From Chrysaora quinquecirrha (taxonomy: Eukaryota > Cnidaria > Scyphozoa > Semaeostomeae > Pelagiidae): a stretch of 64,000 nt of DNA. Shown here piece after piece: positions 45,001 through 57,889 of this stretch. Numbering within the stretch: position 1 is the stretch's first letter; the number at the start of each line of letters is the position of its first letter. The notes beneath the pieces were generated by a model, which was given only the letters and a program-made list of their open reading frames with translations, did no database searches and had not been told where the DNA came from. The stretch is taken from the NCBI GenBank assembly GCA_014526335.1, contig JACTAT010000037.1:14234105-14298104 (forward strand), read 5' to 3'. The position numbers and the translations under genes were made by a program.

Positions 45001-46868
45001 CATTGAACAAAGCATAGAATTAGCGTGGGTATATGGCTGTACTGGCTGAACCCCATGGGATGACAGTAACATTGCCACAACAATAAGACGAAGGAGAAAA
45101 GGGCTGTCCATCCAAACTGAAAATTCAAAATATGTGTCGAATTCTTCAGATGTCAAAATGGGCGATCTGATTGGTCAAGCATCTGTATCGAACCAATCAG
45201 ACTTGGGGATTTTTAGCCATGTGACTGCCTAGTGCCTCGCAGGGAGCCATCAAACTCGAATGGTGGATTGTCACACACGTGCACTGTGGCAAAAGTGGCA
45301 AACTCTGGTCAAAGATGGATTGAGTTGTCAAAAGCGTAAGAGAAAAGGTAAGGAAAAACTTTCAGCAAATATGCATTTTTTCTGTGAATTAGACGTAGCT
45401 CCGTTTGCTTGTATGAACGGATTTTTGGCAGACAGGCGAGCAATGGGCCTAAATGGAAAGGAACACACATGACATGGCACAGTGTGCAAAGTCTGATTGC
45501 ACTCGATAAGGTGATATAAAGTTAATAAGTTGATTCTTATCAGAACTGCCCAAAATATCATGCGGGCAGCGGTTTTATCATTTAATGGGCCTGAATCTTG
45601 CAAGCAAATGGCCTATGTATCCTTGCAAAACTTCTATCCTTGATGTTTATTGTTTTGGCCGGCCTAGGTGCCTAGTCCTCGAAACGTTAAGTGCTGTTAA
45701 ATGTTTCAGCTGCATTTATTGGCAATTTTATGGTTTACAGTATAATTCTACAATGCTTTGGCGGTTTTACAGGTTTTGTACCCCTATGGCCCCACCATAA
45801 TCTCTACACAATTTGCTTTTTAGCTGTCAGCTCCACCATACGGACCCCTGTCTAAATACATGCAGGATGTGTTCCTGAATGTGAACATCTTAATGACAGT
45901 TACATTTTCAACAAATGCGAACACATGGGCATTGTGCAAGATTCTGCTCAGAAATGGATGGTACCTGTCCCTCCACTGATAGTATATAGTTTCGATGTAC
46001 CATGATACAAAGAAACAAGCAATTTTGCTGGTTTGGAAGACTGCCCTAACACCGTAGCAAATGTTTTCTTGGACTATGTGAATGTGAGTGATATGAATTG
46101 CCCATTACTCAATGTAAGAACTCACTGTAACAAACAAATGATTTCAGTAAGCACTGAAAGTTTCCTAAAATTATCAAATCTTAGCCTGCCTGGGGTATTT
46201 CTTGTCCAAAATTTAAAGAACTGCCAGTTGAAAGCTGGACATGGCCAAGAAATTTATCATATGGCTCACTCAGCGAAATGAAATCAATGAAGGTAATCTT
46301 CTGTATCAAACTGCATCAAACTGTTCAATTTCAATTAAAATAAAACAAAGACATTATGGAAAATTTCTAACATGATTCTAATAGGCTAAAGTGACAATTT
46401 CTCAACAAAATATGAGAAATTGTTCACTAATGCACTAATGCAGAGTATTTCTATTTACTCATACTTTCAGTTTACACAAAAGAAAGTCTACATGCAGGCT
46501 AATCAAATCTGTGCCCTTAAAAAAAATTTGACGTTTTGAGTGGGGGTGAGGGAATAAAGGTTAAAGTCTTGATTGTTTCCTTTTGCATGATGAAATGTCA
46601 CATAAGAAATTGACCAGAAGTGATAGAATGATGAACTTGGTTTTACAAAACAGCCATAATTTATATTGATAGTGTTAGTAAAGTGTACTGTAGGTAAGGG
46701 AGTGTTGATTATTAGCCAAAAAGCTGTGATATGTGTCTTGAGAACTAATTGTTGATGGCCTGTAAGAAGTTAGTAGCAAACTTGAAGCATACCACATTTC
46801 TCTAACATTTGCAAATTTGACCCCATGGTTTGATTCATACAAAAAATTGTTATTTTTAGAGTGATGAT
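45001..46868. other. No gene recognised; possible CCAAT-box cluster
   Basis: Around 45160-45215 CTGATTGGTCAAG and GAACCAATCAGAC form opposed CCAAT boxes, then an ATG-led frame at 45260 with no known features. The remainder to the gap is AT-rich with only short frames. Confidence 0.35.
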
Positions 46869-47368
46869 NNNNNNNNNNNNNNNNNNNNNNNNNNNNNNNN
46901 NNNNNNNNNNNNNNNNNNNNNNNNNNNNNNNNNNNNNNNNNNNNNNNNNNNNNNNNNNNNNNNNNNNNNNNNNNNNNNNNNNNNNNNNNNNNNNNNNNNN
47001 NNNNNNNNNNNNNNNNNNNNNNNNNNNNNNNNNNNNNNNNNNNNNNNNNNNNNNNNNNNNNNNNNNNNNNNNNNNNNNNNNNNNNNNNNNNNNNNNNNNN
47101 NNNNNNNNNNNNNNNNNNNNNNNNNNNNNNNNNNNNNNNNNNNNNNNNNNNNNNNNNNNNNNNNNNNNNNNNNNNNNNNNNNNNNNNNNNNNNNNNNNNN
47201 NNNNNNNNNNNNNNNNNNNNNNNNNNNNNNNNNNNNNNNNNNNNNNNNNNNNNNNNNNNNNNNNNNNNNNNNNNNNNNNNNNNNNNNNNNNNNNNNNNNN
47301 NNNNNNNNNNNNNNNNNNNNNNNNNNNNNNNNNNNNNNNNNNNNNNNNNNNNNNNNNNNNNNNNNNNN
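46869..47368. other. Assembly gap (500 N)
   Basis: Exactly 500 N, probably a placeholder of unknown real size. Confidence 0.98.
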
Positions 47369-47369
47369 A

Positions 47370-47640
47370 CCCCGTGCTCAAATGTTGCAAGTTGTTGAAG
47401 TTTGACAATAACATAAGAAATTTTTGACAAGCAATGTTGGAAAGGCGGCCAAACAATCAAACATTACAAAAGTAAGCAAAATTTGTGGCGTGATGTTTTC
47501 GAAAAAGTCCAAAAACGCTTTTGCTTGACGCAAGCAACAAATGTTGGACGGCAATGTTTTTGGACGTGGCCAAACATTTGTTTGACAAGAAAATTTTGAC
47601 CAACAATGTTTAATCGTTTGGCCAGGTCTTTAGTAGCTAT
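47370..47640 (-). repeat. GCAATGTTT-rich repeat, inverted pair, left member
   Basis: Reverse-complement relationship with 47675-47875 (GGCCAAACATTTG against CAAACATTTTTG, CAACAATGTTT against AAACATTGTTGG). Also related to 20290-20580. Confidence 0.7.
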
Positions 47641-47674
47641 CATAATCAAAACAAACTATTGAGTTGTATACAAA

Positions 47675-47875
47675 ACTTTTGGCCCTGGCCAAAAAAACAA
47701 ACATTGTTGGTTCAACATTTGAAATTTGCTTCTCGAGCAAATTATTTTACACTTTGGCCACGTTCAAAAACATTGCTCATCAAACATTTTTGTTTGCGTC
47801 AAGCAAAAAATGTTTTTGAACTTTTTCAAAAACACCTGACCCCGAACCTGACGCCTCAAAATTTTGCTTATTATA
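47675..47875 (+). repeat. GCAATGTTT-rich repeat, inverted pair, right member
   Basis: Inverted partner of the 47370-47640 repeat. It ends about 100 bp before the ATG of the thyroglobulin-domain gene, so it may overlap that gene's promoter. Confidence 0.7.
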
Positions 47876-47980
47876 TGCAGGAAGAGCAATGTTTCTGGGC
47901 CGATTATTGTTGTTGTTGTCGTTACTTTGTTTTGTTTTCCTATAGCTTGCAGGCTACTTTCCTGTTGCTCTGGTTTTAAA

Positions 47981-50900
47981 ATGGATGTCGACGTTGTTCG
48001 TTTGATGTTACAAGCCTTTGTGTTGAATACTTTGGTAAGTAATGCAGGAGCAACAAATAAAACATATTTTTTAACCGTTGATCAAAAAGAAGCAAACGAA
48101 TTGCCCCAAAAAAGTCTGGTGTGATGAAGTGTGTTAATCTTGTGTTAATGTATTCTCAAGAAACTGGCCGGTCAGCATACCAGCCTTTGTTGCATGAGCT
48201 AGGAACCAAATTTACGGGCGGTGATTCCGATTTGCAATGCAAATTTCGGCCGGTACACCTTGCAACGACGACCGGAATGGTCGACTGCAAAAATCAAATA
48301 ATAAACAATTCATAAACTCAAAAAACAATACAAAGAGGGATAGGGAGGGAGGGAGAAATCGTATGAACTAAGACAAGTTAGCTTATCGATGGTCGAATTC
48401 GAATGAAACTCTCTTGAAGAAAACACTCCTAAAATACATGCAGGGATTTCCTGGAGATCCGCCAGATTCATAGGGATTTCTAGACAGGTAGACTTCTACA
48501 CAGGAAACATCAAATATGCTTTGGGCGAGCGGCACGTTTAGGGTTATACAAATATAGCCTTACTCATGTCCTAACGTCCGTTGACCTGGAATGCATCCAG
48601 CATTATGCCTATACCGAAAAACAAGGTAATTAGAAAAGAAAAAACATCGCAAGGCCCTCTGCTCATTCAAACTCTAAAACAGCCTACTTCTTATCATAAT
48701 TACAACAGTTTCTTTCACCATTAACGTTGCTTAAATTTGAAAATTTAACCATCATTTAATGTATTCTCAAGAAACTGGCCGGTCAGCATACCAGCCTTTG
48801 TTGCATGAGCTAGGAACCAAATTTACGGGCGGTGATTCCGATTTGCAATGCAAATTTCGGCCACAGAACACGCAGTGTGACTCCAACGAATCACCAACCG
48901 TATATATAACAATACGACCCCTGGCAATTTCTCGCAGCCCTAAAAACCTAGAAAAATGGCAGATCAGGAACATAATACAAACTTCATAAAGGCAAACTCA
49001 TAATAAACAATATATCAAGGAACCACAGCTGACTTCACCGGGGAGTCAGCGGCCATCTTGTAAAGAAACCAAAAGCCAAAGTGGAAGTGGATAAACGACC
49101 ACGCCTACCAGAAAGACGGCATCAACTCGGTGATAACCATTCGTGCTTATACCCAACGCTACCACTTGCCTATACCGAGGCAATAAATTTTTTGCTTATA
49201 CCGAAGCACTACCACTTGCCTATACCGAGGCAATAAATTTTGTGCTTATACCGAAGCACTGCCACATGCCTATACCGAGGCAATAAATTTGTGCTTATAC
49301 CGAAGCACTACCACTTGCCTATACCGAGGCAATAAATTTTTTGCTTATACCGAAGCACTACCACTTGCCTATACCGAGGCAATAAATTTTGTGCTTATAC
49401 CGAAGCACTACCACATGCCTATACCGAGGCAATCAATTTGTGCTTATACGGAAGCATGTCCACATGCCTATACCGAGGCAATAAATTTTGTGCTTATACC
49501 GAAGCACTGCCACATGCCTATACCGAGGCAATAAATTTGTGCTTATACCGAAGCACTGCCACATGCCTATACCGAGGCAATAAATTTTGTGCTTATACCG
49601 AAGCACTACCACTTGCCTATATCGAGGCAATAAATTTTGTGCTTATTCCGAAGCACTATCACTTTCCTATACCGAAGCAATAAATTTTGTGCTTATACCG
49701 AAGCACTGTCACTTTCCTATACCGAGGCAATAAATTTTGTGCTTATACCGAAGCACTACCATGCTTGCCTTGCTGAGGCAATAAATTTTGTACTTATAAC
49801 GAAGCACAACCACTTGCCTATACCGGGGCAATACATTTTGTTCTTATACCGAAGCACTACCAGTTGCCTTTACCGGTGCAATTAATTTTGTGGTTTTCCT
49901 GAGCACTACTGCTTTCCTATACCGATGCAATAAATTTTGTGCTGATACCGAACCACTACCACTTGCCTATACCAAGGCAATACATTTTGTGCTTATACTG
50001 AAGCACTAACAGTCGCCTTTACCGGTGCAATTAATTTTGTGGTTTTTCCGAGCACTACTACTTTCCTATACCGATGCAATAAATTTTGTGCTTATACCAA
50101 AGCACTTCAGCACTTGCTTTTACGGATGCAATAAATGTTGGGGTTATACCGAAGCACTCCAACTTGCCGATACCGAGGCAATAAGTTTATGTCTTTACCG
50201 AAGCACGAAAATTTTGCCTATACCGAAGCAAGAAATTTTATGCTTGTCTCGAAGCATTACTACTTTTCAGTACCGATACCAAAAATTTTGTACTTATACC
50301 GAAGCACTACCTTGCATTTACCCATGCAATGATTTTTTTTGTGTGTTTTACTGAAGCACTACGACTCGCCTATACCGTTGCAATCTGTTGTGCGTTAAAA
50401 CCGAAGCACTACTTCTTTCCTAAACCGAGGCAATAAATTTATGGTTTTACCGAAGCACTATTGCTTGCCTATACCGAGGCAATCAGTTTTGTGTCTTCAC
50501 CGAAAAGCTACCATTTGCTTATAACGAAGCAATACGTTCTGTGCTTATCTCGAAGCACTACTACTTGCTTATAGCCAGTCAATAAGGCTTGTATTATTAG
50601 CTACTGAAGCGCTACCACTTGCCAATTATAGCGAGGCAACAAGATTTGTGATTATCCCGATGCACCACGACTTGCCTATATCGAGGTAGTTTGTTTTGCG
50701 TTAATACCAAAGCAGTAATGTTAGCCTTAAACCGAGTTAATACGCTTTGTGCTTATCCTGACACCTTACGACTTGCTTATACTTATGCAGTTATGTGAAA
50801 AACACTAGTTATACCTATGCAGTTATGTTAGAAACACTACTATACTTGCTTATACCGTATGATAAGTTTGTGCTTATACAGAAGCACTATAATTTGCCAA

Positions 50901-53900
50901 TACCGAAACAATAAGTTCTGTGCTTATTCCGAAGTATTACCATTTGTTTATACCAAGGCAGCAATTTTCTGTGGTTTTACCTTAGCCCCACTAAATGCCT
51001 AAACTGAGGTAATAAATGTTTCTTATACCAATGCGATTGTAACTACCATTTGCCTAAGTTTGTGCTTATACCGAATCACTATAATTTGCCAATACCGAAG
51101 CAGTAAATCCTGCGCTTTTACTTAAGCCCCACTACTTGCCTACACGGAGGTAATAACTGTTTGCTTATACCAACGCAATAGCCACTACCACACTTGCCAA
51201 AATTTGTGCCTATAACCGAAGCACTATGGTTTGCCGATACCGAAGCAGTAAGTTCTGTTCTTATACCGAGGCATAACTTTTTTTCCTATAAGCAGTAGAC
51301 AGCAGATAGTTGTGTGTAAGCTGAAGGACTACCACTTGCCTATACCGAGCCTAAAGACTTGTGGATATAATAAGCATTATCACCAGCGTTCGCCGCGGCA
51401 ATAGATTTGGTGCTACGCAGCACTTGCCTAAAGTAAAGATATAGCTATATTTGTGTCCTTAATAGCATGTTAAGCAAGCGTTATACAAAGATATGTCTTA
51501 CAATAAGTATAGAGAACTGTCACACCAGTGAAGACAAACCTTATCTTCCACTGAATTTTTTTCTCTAACGAAAACCAACCCTTTTCCTACAATACAGCCA
51601 ATGAGCTATTTTCCATTTTTCACTTCTAAGACAAGAAGCCCCGTGTTGCTTAACTGACCATAAGTGCCAATCGTTTGTTAGTTTACATTTACTGAGGCAA
51701 CAAATTTGTCCCCTTAATATACCTTGGCACTTCTTTGACTTTGTATCTACGCTAGAATTCCGATGCTTCATAGCAAAACGTAACTCAAAGACCAAGGATT
51801 TGGTCATGATCATGATAAGTTTGGTATGTGTAGCTCTAGGGGTTGTTCCCCTGCGAAGCCAAGGAGGTCGTATTCCAGGTACTTTAGTTTTGATATGAGT
51901 TCTATGTTCTGACTTCGGTTTCCTCTGTGTCTCAGAATCTAACTGTACACAACGACATTCCGCAAATTTTGGACGCGAACTTCTTGTGCAAAAGGTCACG
52001 TGGATCAGTGAAGCAGTTGATTTTGGTGTAAACACGTTACAGAGGTCCCAATATCAGCCAAGCCCACAGTGGTTTCTCAGAAATTTATTCTAGTTAGGTT
52101 TTACATAACTTCGAAATTTATCGTATAAATTTTCTCAGTTTCTCACTTAGAGATTATATGTCTGCCTGCACCACCACCTTTTCTTATGTATTATAGGAAG
52201 CATGTAGACAGGTGGGGCTCTTCCACATGAATTTGGTAGGATATGCACGGAGATCATAAGGATCGTAACCAATTAATCCCTGTGAATGTAGATGCGTTAA
52301 AAATGTAGTCGCTAAAAGCTGTTCCTACTGGTTTTTGTTTTTGGCTGTTCTTTTGATATTTTACATCGTTGAATTTGTTATAGGTCTCCTTGAGGTACAA
52401 ATAGTTCGGCCATCCGCAATTCTATTTTCAAAATTTTGTGTAAAACGTGATTACATAGAATTAATTTTAATTTTTTGTTATCAAACGCATTCGCCTTTTA
52501 AATCATTCTAAATAAATATTCAGTGATATAGGTTTGTGTGTGATTTTGTAAAATAAGGACGAGTAAAGGTTAACTAGTTTAGGACAGAAGAAAAAATAAG
52601 AACAATCTCACCGCATTTCACTATTCTGTGGGCGCTTCGAAACTGTTGAACAGCAATTGACCAGACCGACGGGAACGACAGCAACGACAACGATAGCAAG
52701 AAATCGTATGAACTAAGACAAGTTAGCTTATCGATGGTCGAATTCGAATGAAACTCTCTTGAAGAAAACACTCCTAAAATACATGCAGGGATTTCCTGGA
52801 GATCCGCCAGATTCATAGGGATTTCTAGACAGGTAGACTTCTACACAGGAAACATCAAATATGCTTTGGGCGAGCGGCACGTTTGGGGTTATACAAATAT
52901 AGCCTTACTCATGTCCTAACGTCCGTTGACCTGGAATGCATCCAGCATTATGCCTATACCGAAAAAACAAGGTAATTAGAAAAGAAAAACATCGCAAGGC
53001 CCTCTGCTCATTCAAACTCTAAAACAGCCTTCTTCTTATCATAATTATAACAGTTTCTTTCACCATTAACGTTGCTTAAATTTGAAAATTTAACCATCAT
53101 TTAAATTTGGCTTGTTTTTCTAGCCTCCATAGGCCTAAAGCTTAACTGTACGATTACTCCCACCTCTATCTACCCTACCTATACTATTCTTAGGGCAAAA
53201 AGATACAGTTAAAATTAAGCAACTACTAAGCAACTTTTGTTTGCCACTAAAAAGTGGCCATAAAAGGTCCAAAAATAAGCAACTTTGTGAACTAGGGCCG
53301 AGCGAAGTTGCTTATAAAAAAAACTGCGTGTAAAGCACCCAAACATTAGTCTAGGTGCAAAGTTTTACTATCTCAGCGTGTGTATTATCGATTCAACGAG
53401 CATCCAAAGTTTACGATTTTATAAGGGCTTTGACCGTGTGGGGTAAAAAGTTTTACCAAGTTTTTTTGCGGTCAAAGCCTTTATGAAATCGGGAACTTTG
53501 TTTTGAATGCTCATAAAATTAAGAACACAAACGCTAGGACAGTGAAACTTTGTACCTAGACTAAGTTTTGGCTGCTTTATAAGATTTTCATATAAAAAAC
53601 TTGATATCACGTGATTTCCAAAAATTTCAAAGCTGTCTGACATCATACCGAAATGATCTATACTCCTTATAAGGCCATATAAGTGTCCCAAGAATAAATG
53701 TGTTCCCGTGGTAACCAGTGGGCAATTTGACATCAAAATCCACAATGCTCTATATACAACATCTACAACTACCTAATCTACAACATCGTATTACATTTTT
53801 CAATACTTGTGCAAATTCTGAACATTTAACCACTGGTGAGAAAGAGAAGTAGCTGAAGCTAAAGCCCAATGTCAATAGGGATGAAATTTTTCTTTCTTTA

Positions 53901-56900
53901 CTTTAATTCATAGCCCAATATATATTAACAGGGTTTTTTTCATGCACAGGTATTTCTTCCTGTTGTTAGCTTGGAACATGATGGTAAGAAGTCTGCTGAT
54001 CATCATCATTTTCATTCTATAAACTATGTACTCTATATGTGTGTGCTACATGTGTGTGTATGTGTTTGCTAACAGTATTTTTTAAAAAAAGCACCTTCCG
54101 TCAAAAAATAGTGCCCTGTTTGGATTGAGCTGTCTGTTGGGTTGGTTTGTCCCTGTCACGCCTCTAGAGGAGTTTGTGTAAGCTCTATTTTGAAGAACCA
54201 AGAGGTATCTTTTGCCAGTTGCTGCAAAAATAAAACAAGAAACTCTTATTTGTGACAAATTGTGTGCTTAAATTCCCATACTACATATCCATTTCAGACG
54301 ATTTATGTGATTGTAGGGGTGTACCGGATCAGGGTTTTCAGGATCCGGCCGGAACCGGAATTTCCGGCAAAATTTTTGAAAAATCCGGCCGGAATTTGCC
54401 GGATTTTTTCACATGTCATGTTTCCACTTCAATCAAGGGTTATTGTGTAGGCTCTTTTACTATTAAATTAATCAACAGGAACAACCCGAAATGTATCTGC
54501 CCGAAGATAACAACCATATTATTTCAAATAACCACTTGAATCGTATTCAGGCTGTTAAAGGGGGGCATGTACTCATTAAGGAGGTGTTTTATAATAGGAA
54601 AGCCCTGGCCAAATGCTCACAACATTTCTCCCAAAACATCCAGCATTGTTAGGAGTCATTTGTTTGGACTATTTGGCCACTCATGTGGGGGCTGTTACTG
54701 TTTAGCTATTGCTTGGGAGCTGTTGTCTGAAGTTTGATTTTGATCAAAAAATTTGGATGCTTGGACCCTATTTTTCTAAGTGTCATTTGCAAATGTTTAT
54801 TGCTTTTGGCGGCCTCAGCCTACAAAATCATGTTAACGCAAGTGCAATAGGCAATGAAATACCGCATAAAGTCATTTCAAAAGAAAGCCAAAGTAGCGCC
54901 AGGTGTCGGCACGGAAACTATTTCGCGCGCAACTGCATCTTGGCTCAATATGTAGGAAGCCTTAGACCACCCCATGTTCCAACAAAGCCCAACAACAATG
55001 TTATTGGAAGAGATGTAGACATCGTTTTGCTAGGGCTGAAGGCGTATATTTTCAATCAAAATTTATGAATAAAGTTTAATCATGCACGAAAGGTCCTTAA
55101 TTGGAATTTGATCCTGGTTTGTGTGGAAACCAAAAAAAAATTCGAGAGAAAGCAAGCCTGTTTTCAAACTTCATCTGACTGAAAAATGCTAATTATTCAA
55201 ATCAACCCTCCCTTTACGAGGTACTGATATTCAGCTCTTCCAACAGCTAAGAAATCTTAGTTTGAGTTCCTTTTGTTGGAAAACTTTAAACAATGAAATT
55301 GCAGCATTCTTCCGAAGTTTTATTTCGAGAAACCGTGCAGCCCTGTTTTTGAATGCTAGAGAGTGCTCCTGATCTTGTTGAAAACCTAAATGTTAAAGTC
55401 ACTGCCAAATTGTTTTAACTTTAACCATTTCAAAGACTAAATAACTACAGTTAACATTCTTTTTGGATATTTTCTCGATCTTTCACGTATAAAGAAAGGT
55501 CTTCCTGAATTCCGGCAAAATCCGGCAAAAAACTTTGAGATCCGGCCGGAACCGGAATTCAACAAAATTGAAAATTCCGGTCGGATTTTCCGGCCAACCG
55601 GAATTCCGGTACACCCCTATGTGATTGTACCCTTCGCACTGACCCTTTTGTTAGTGTTTACTACCAGAGAGTTTAAATTCCAAGCTATAGGTCATTATGA
55701 TCATTTCTGACTGAGACATTATTCTTTTTGTTGACTATCTTTTTCAACCCATCTTACCATCTACACTTAGATGAAGCCAGGGATGTAGCAGGATCTTGCA
55801 AAACCACCAGGGACAAAGTATTAACTTCTGGCGTGATTGGAGCATACTTACCTACATGCAAAGATAATGGAAATTATGCAGCATTGCAATGTCATGGATC
55901 CACAGGCATCTGCTGGTGTTCAGATGAGTATGGTAAACCTCTCCAGGGAGACAAAAGGAAATCTACTGACTGCTGTAAGCAAACCATGAAGTTTTTCAGC
56001 AATCCTATTTAGAACTGTAATGACTGATTCAAGATTCAAAATAAAGTTTCTTGTAAATGTCTGGACTGGTGCTTGAAATTTGCTTCCCACTCTTAATTTG
56101 TAATTCATAGTTTCCCTTTCCCAGACTCACATTCCTGGATTCTCATTTTCAACTTCCTATTCCAAGACTGCTATTCTGATATTCCTCTCTTGTCATTCCA
56201 AAGATTTCACTTCCAAGATTCTAGGTTCCAGATTCCCATTCCCAAGTCCCATTCCTAGATTTCCATTCCCAATGTCCCAGTTTCCCAATCTCACATTCCA
56301 TTTTCTGGATTCTTACTCCTTGATTCCCATTCCCAGATTTTCATTCCCAGTTTCCCAATCACATATTTTCATTCTCAGGGCCCCATTTCCAAAAGTTCCT
56401 AGAGTCCAATTATCTCTTCCGTTTCCAAAATTCTTACTCCTTAATTCCCATTACCAGATTACCACCCCAAGATTCCCTCTCCTAAGTTCCACTTTCCAGA
56501 TTGTGATTCTCAGCTTCCCATTTCAAGATTCCATTTCTCGTATTCTTATTCCAATTTCCTTCCACGATTCCTCAATGCATAAAAAATTGAGATTTCTTCC
56601 TTTCTTTGTTGCTTTATTCGTTTAATTTGTTTTTGGCAAGAAGGACTTGTGACTTTGAATTCATTTCCCATGATGACTGCCTTGGTCAATTTGATAAAGT
56701 TTTACTCTCTGCTTCCTTTCACAGTAAATCCTTGTTTCAAAAAGATTTTGGACAACCCACCACCCACGATTCTCCTCCATGGAGCCCCAAAGACAGTAGA
56801 GATGGATGTTGCTCCACCAAACTGTGATGAAAGAGGGTTCTTTGCAGCAAAGCAGTGCAACAGAAATGAATGCTGGTGCGTTGACAAGATGGGAGAAGTT

Positions 56901-56930
56901 TCAGAAAACACGTGCTTGGAAGAGAAGTAG
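47981..56930 (+). CDS. Secreted protein with two thyroglobulin type-1 domains
   Basis: Four exons join in phase to exactly 166 codons: 47981-48034, 53950-53983, 55771-55974 and 56725-56930. The N-terminus VVRLMLQAFVLNTLVFLPVV is a plausible signal peptide spanning exons 1 and 2. Exon 3 encodes the first thyroglobulin type-1 domain (GSCKTTRDKVL, GAYLPTCKDNGNYAALQCH, ICWCSDEYGKPL, CC). Exon 4 encodes the second (NPCFKK, PPNCDERGFFAAKQCN, ECWCVDKMGE, C). CWCV is the family hallmark; the first domain has CWCS. Such domains often bind or inhibit papain-like proteases or occur in extracellular matrix proteins; the specific role here is unknown. Intron 1 (5.9 kb) holds a 50-bp tandem array and intron 2 a hAT element. 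Exons 1 and 2 are short and so less certain, but phase and GT/AG sites agree. Confidence 0.75.
48145..48251 (+). repeat. 107-bp direct repeat, copy 1
   Basis: Identical to 48756-48862 (TTAATGTATTCTCAAGAAAC to CAAATTTCGGCC), 611 bp apart. Confidence 0.9.
48354..48759 (+). repeat. 406-bp direct repeat, copy 1
   Basis: Starts AGAAATCGTATGAACTAAGA and ends AACCATCATTTAA. Nearly identical to 52699-53104; I see about five differences. It overlaps the second 107-bp repeat by TTAA. Confidence 0.9.
48756..48862 (+). repeat. 107-bp direct repeat, copy 2
   Basis: Identical to 48145-48251. Confidence 0.9.
49145..51480. repeat. 50-bp tandem array (~45 units)
   Basis: The unit is two related ~25-bp halves, around GTGCTTATACCGAAGCACTA and TTGCCTATACCGAGGCAATA. 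From about 49150 to 49850 the units are close to identical. Divergence rises steadily to the right, and by about 51400 only the TATACCGA and AAGCACTA words remain. It lies in intron 1 of the thyroglobulin-domain gene. Confidence 0.95.
51481..52698. other. No gene recognised
   Basis: The minus-strand frame 51565-52035 (156 codons, Lys/Arg-rich) has no family features and no supporting splice context. It could be chance or an unknown exon. Confidence 0.4.
52699..53104 (+). repeat. 406-bp direct repeat, copy 2
   Basis: Nearly identical to 48354-48759. Lies 4.3 kb downstream in the same orientation. Confidence 0.9.
53325..53690. repeat. Foldback repeat, copy 2
   Basis: Same family as 1415-1845: GGCTTTGACCGTGTGGGGTAAAAAG, AATGCTCATAAAATTAAGAACAC and ATACCGAAATGATC are shared. 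The two arms meet near 53455. Confidence 0.75.
54314..55619. mobile_element. Non-autonomous hAT element in thyroglobulin-gene intron
   Basis: Ends are the inverted TAGGGGTGTACCGGA and TCCGGTACACCCCTA, flanked by the 8-bp duplication TGTGATTG (54306-54313 and 55620-55627). Subterminal regions are rich in CCGGCCGGAA words. The longest internal frame (54709-55068, 119 codons) is not a transposase. Confidence 0.9.
56105..56575 (+). repeat. Degenerate CATTCCCAGATT minisatellite
   Basis: A pyrimidine-rich tract in the last intron of the thyroglobulin-domain gene. It is built of loose ~14-bp units such as GATTCCCATTCCCA and TTCCATTCCCAG with heavy drift. Confidence 0.8.
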
Positions 56931-57629
56931 ATCACAACATGTGTCGAGTAAAGCATAAGTAACTGCTTAAATAACAAAAAGTATAGCGTTTTGTTAATGA
57001 AACCTAAACGAGTTGCTTGCAGTAATTGTAATTAATTTCTTCCACATATATTTATTATAAAATTTATTATATTTATTATAAAATTGTAGCTGTATGTATA
57101 TTCTTACTTTAAGTTATTGTGAATATTTTAGCGATGATGCACGATTGATCAAACCAGAAAATCTAATGGGATCTTATGTGATCCGAGCGAGCTGTTAAAG
57201 AGGGTGTTTAAGGGTATTTTTGGAAACGTGATTGACCACATTTTTCCTTCGGGAAACGAGAAAGAGGGTGGCAAATGGCCTTCGTGAAACGTGATTGACA
57301 TTATTTTCTTATCGGGAAACGTGAAACGCCGTATCTTTTTATTGTGAAACGTGAATTTTTATCCCCGTGATTCGTGATCCTGACCCCCCTAAACCACCCT
57401 CGTTAAATCCTCAACTTTAATTTTTGTATGGATAATTTGTCATCTGCTTCAAAACTTGAAGGGTGGGACTTGTTGGGCTTGGGCTTTAATATCGCAATTA
57501 TGGTGTGGACACCTCAGGACCAAAACTTAGCTTAGTCGCTACACGTTTATTTTTAAACAAGGGAGAAATTTGCATGCTGCTGGTCATGGCCGATAGAGCA
57601 CTGCGGGCTCAGACGCATTCTGCGCACGG
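56931..57629. other. 3' flank with GAAACGTGA repeats
   Basis: 57215-57385 contains repeated GGGAAACGTGA / GTGAAACGTGATTGAC words. The rest is AT-rich. A polyadenylation-type signal for the upstream gene was not fixed. Confidence 0.5.
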
Positions 57630-57889
57630 GGAATTCTTTTTGAAAGATGAGCACTTCAGAATGGAAAATTAGTAACATGATGCAAATAAGAATTTTTAAC
57701 AAGAGAATAAACCTTGATGCAAAGAAAAATGCACAAATTAACGATAAATTATTAAAAATGTAAAGGAAGAAAGAGACGATGAAGAATAGACCAAAGGTGA
57801 AACAGTTGAACTCAACCAAGTCAGGTATCAAAAAGAATTTTAAGGTACGAAGGACTGTAGGTATGAAGATAGCTTGAAAATTGCTAACT

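Noticed and set aside
44723..45156. Leu/Cys/Pro-rich minus-strand ORFs
   Set aside because: Translations of the 31-bp minisatellite in three frames.
49145..51480. CRISPR-like look of regularly spaced repeats
   Set aside because: Units are contiguous 50-bp tandem repeats with no unique spacers, in a metazoan intron.
51565..52035. 156-codon minus-strand ORF
   Set aside because: No recognisable motif, and composition typical of chance frames; kept only as unassigned sequence.
48354..53104. LTR retrotransposon with 406-bp LTRs
   Set aside because: Repeats do not start TG / end CA, no target duplication, no gag or pol between them, and the interior is a tandem array.
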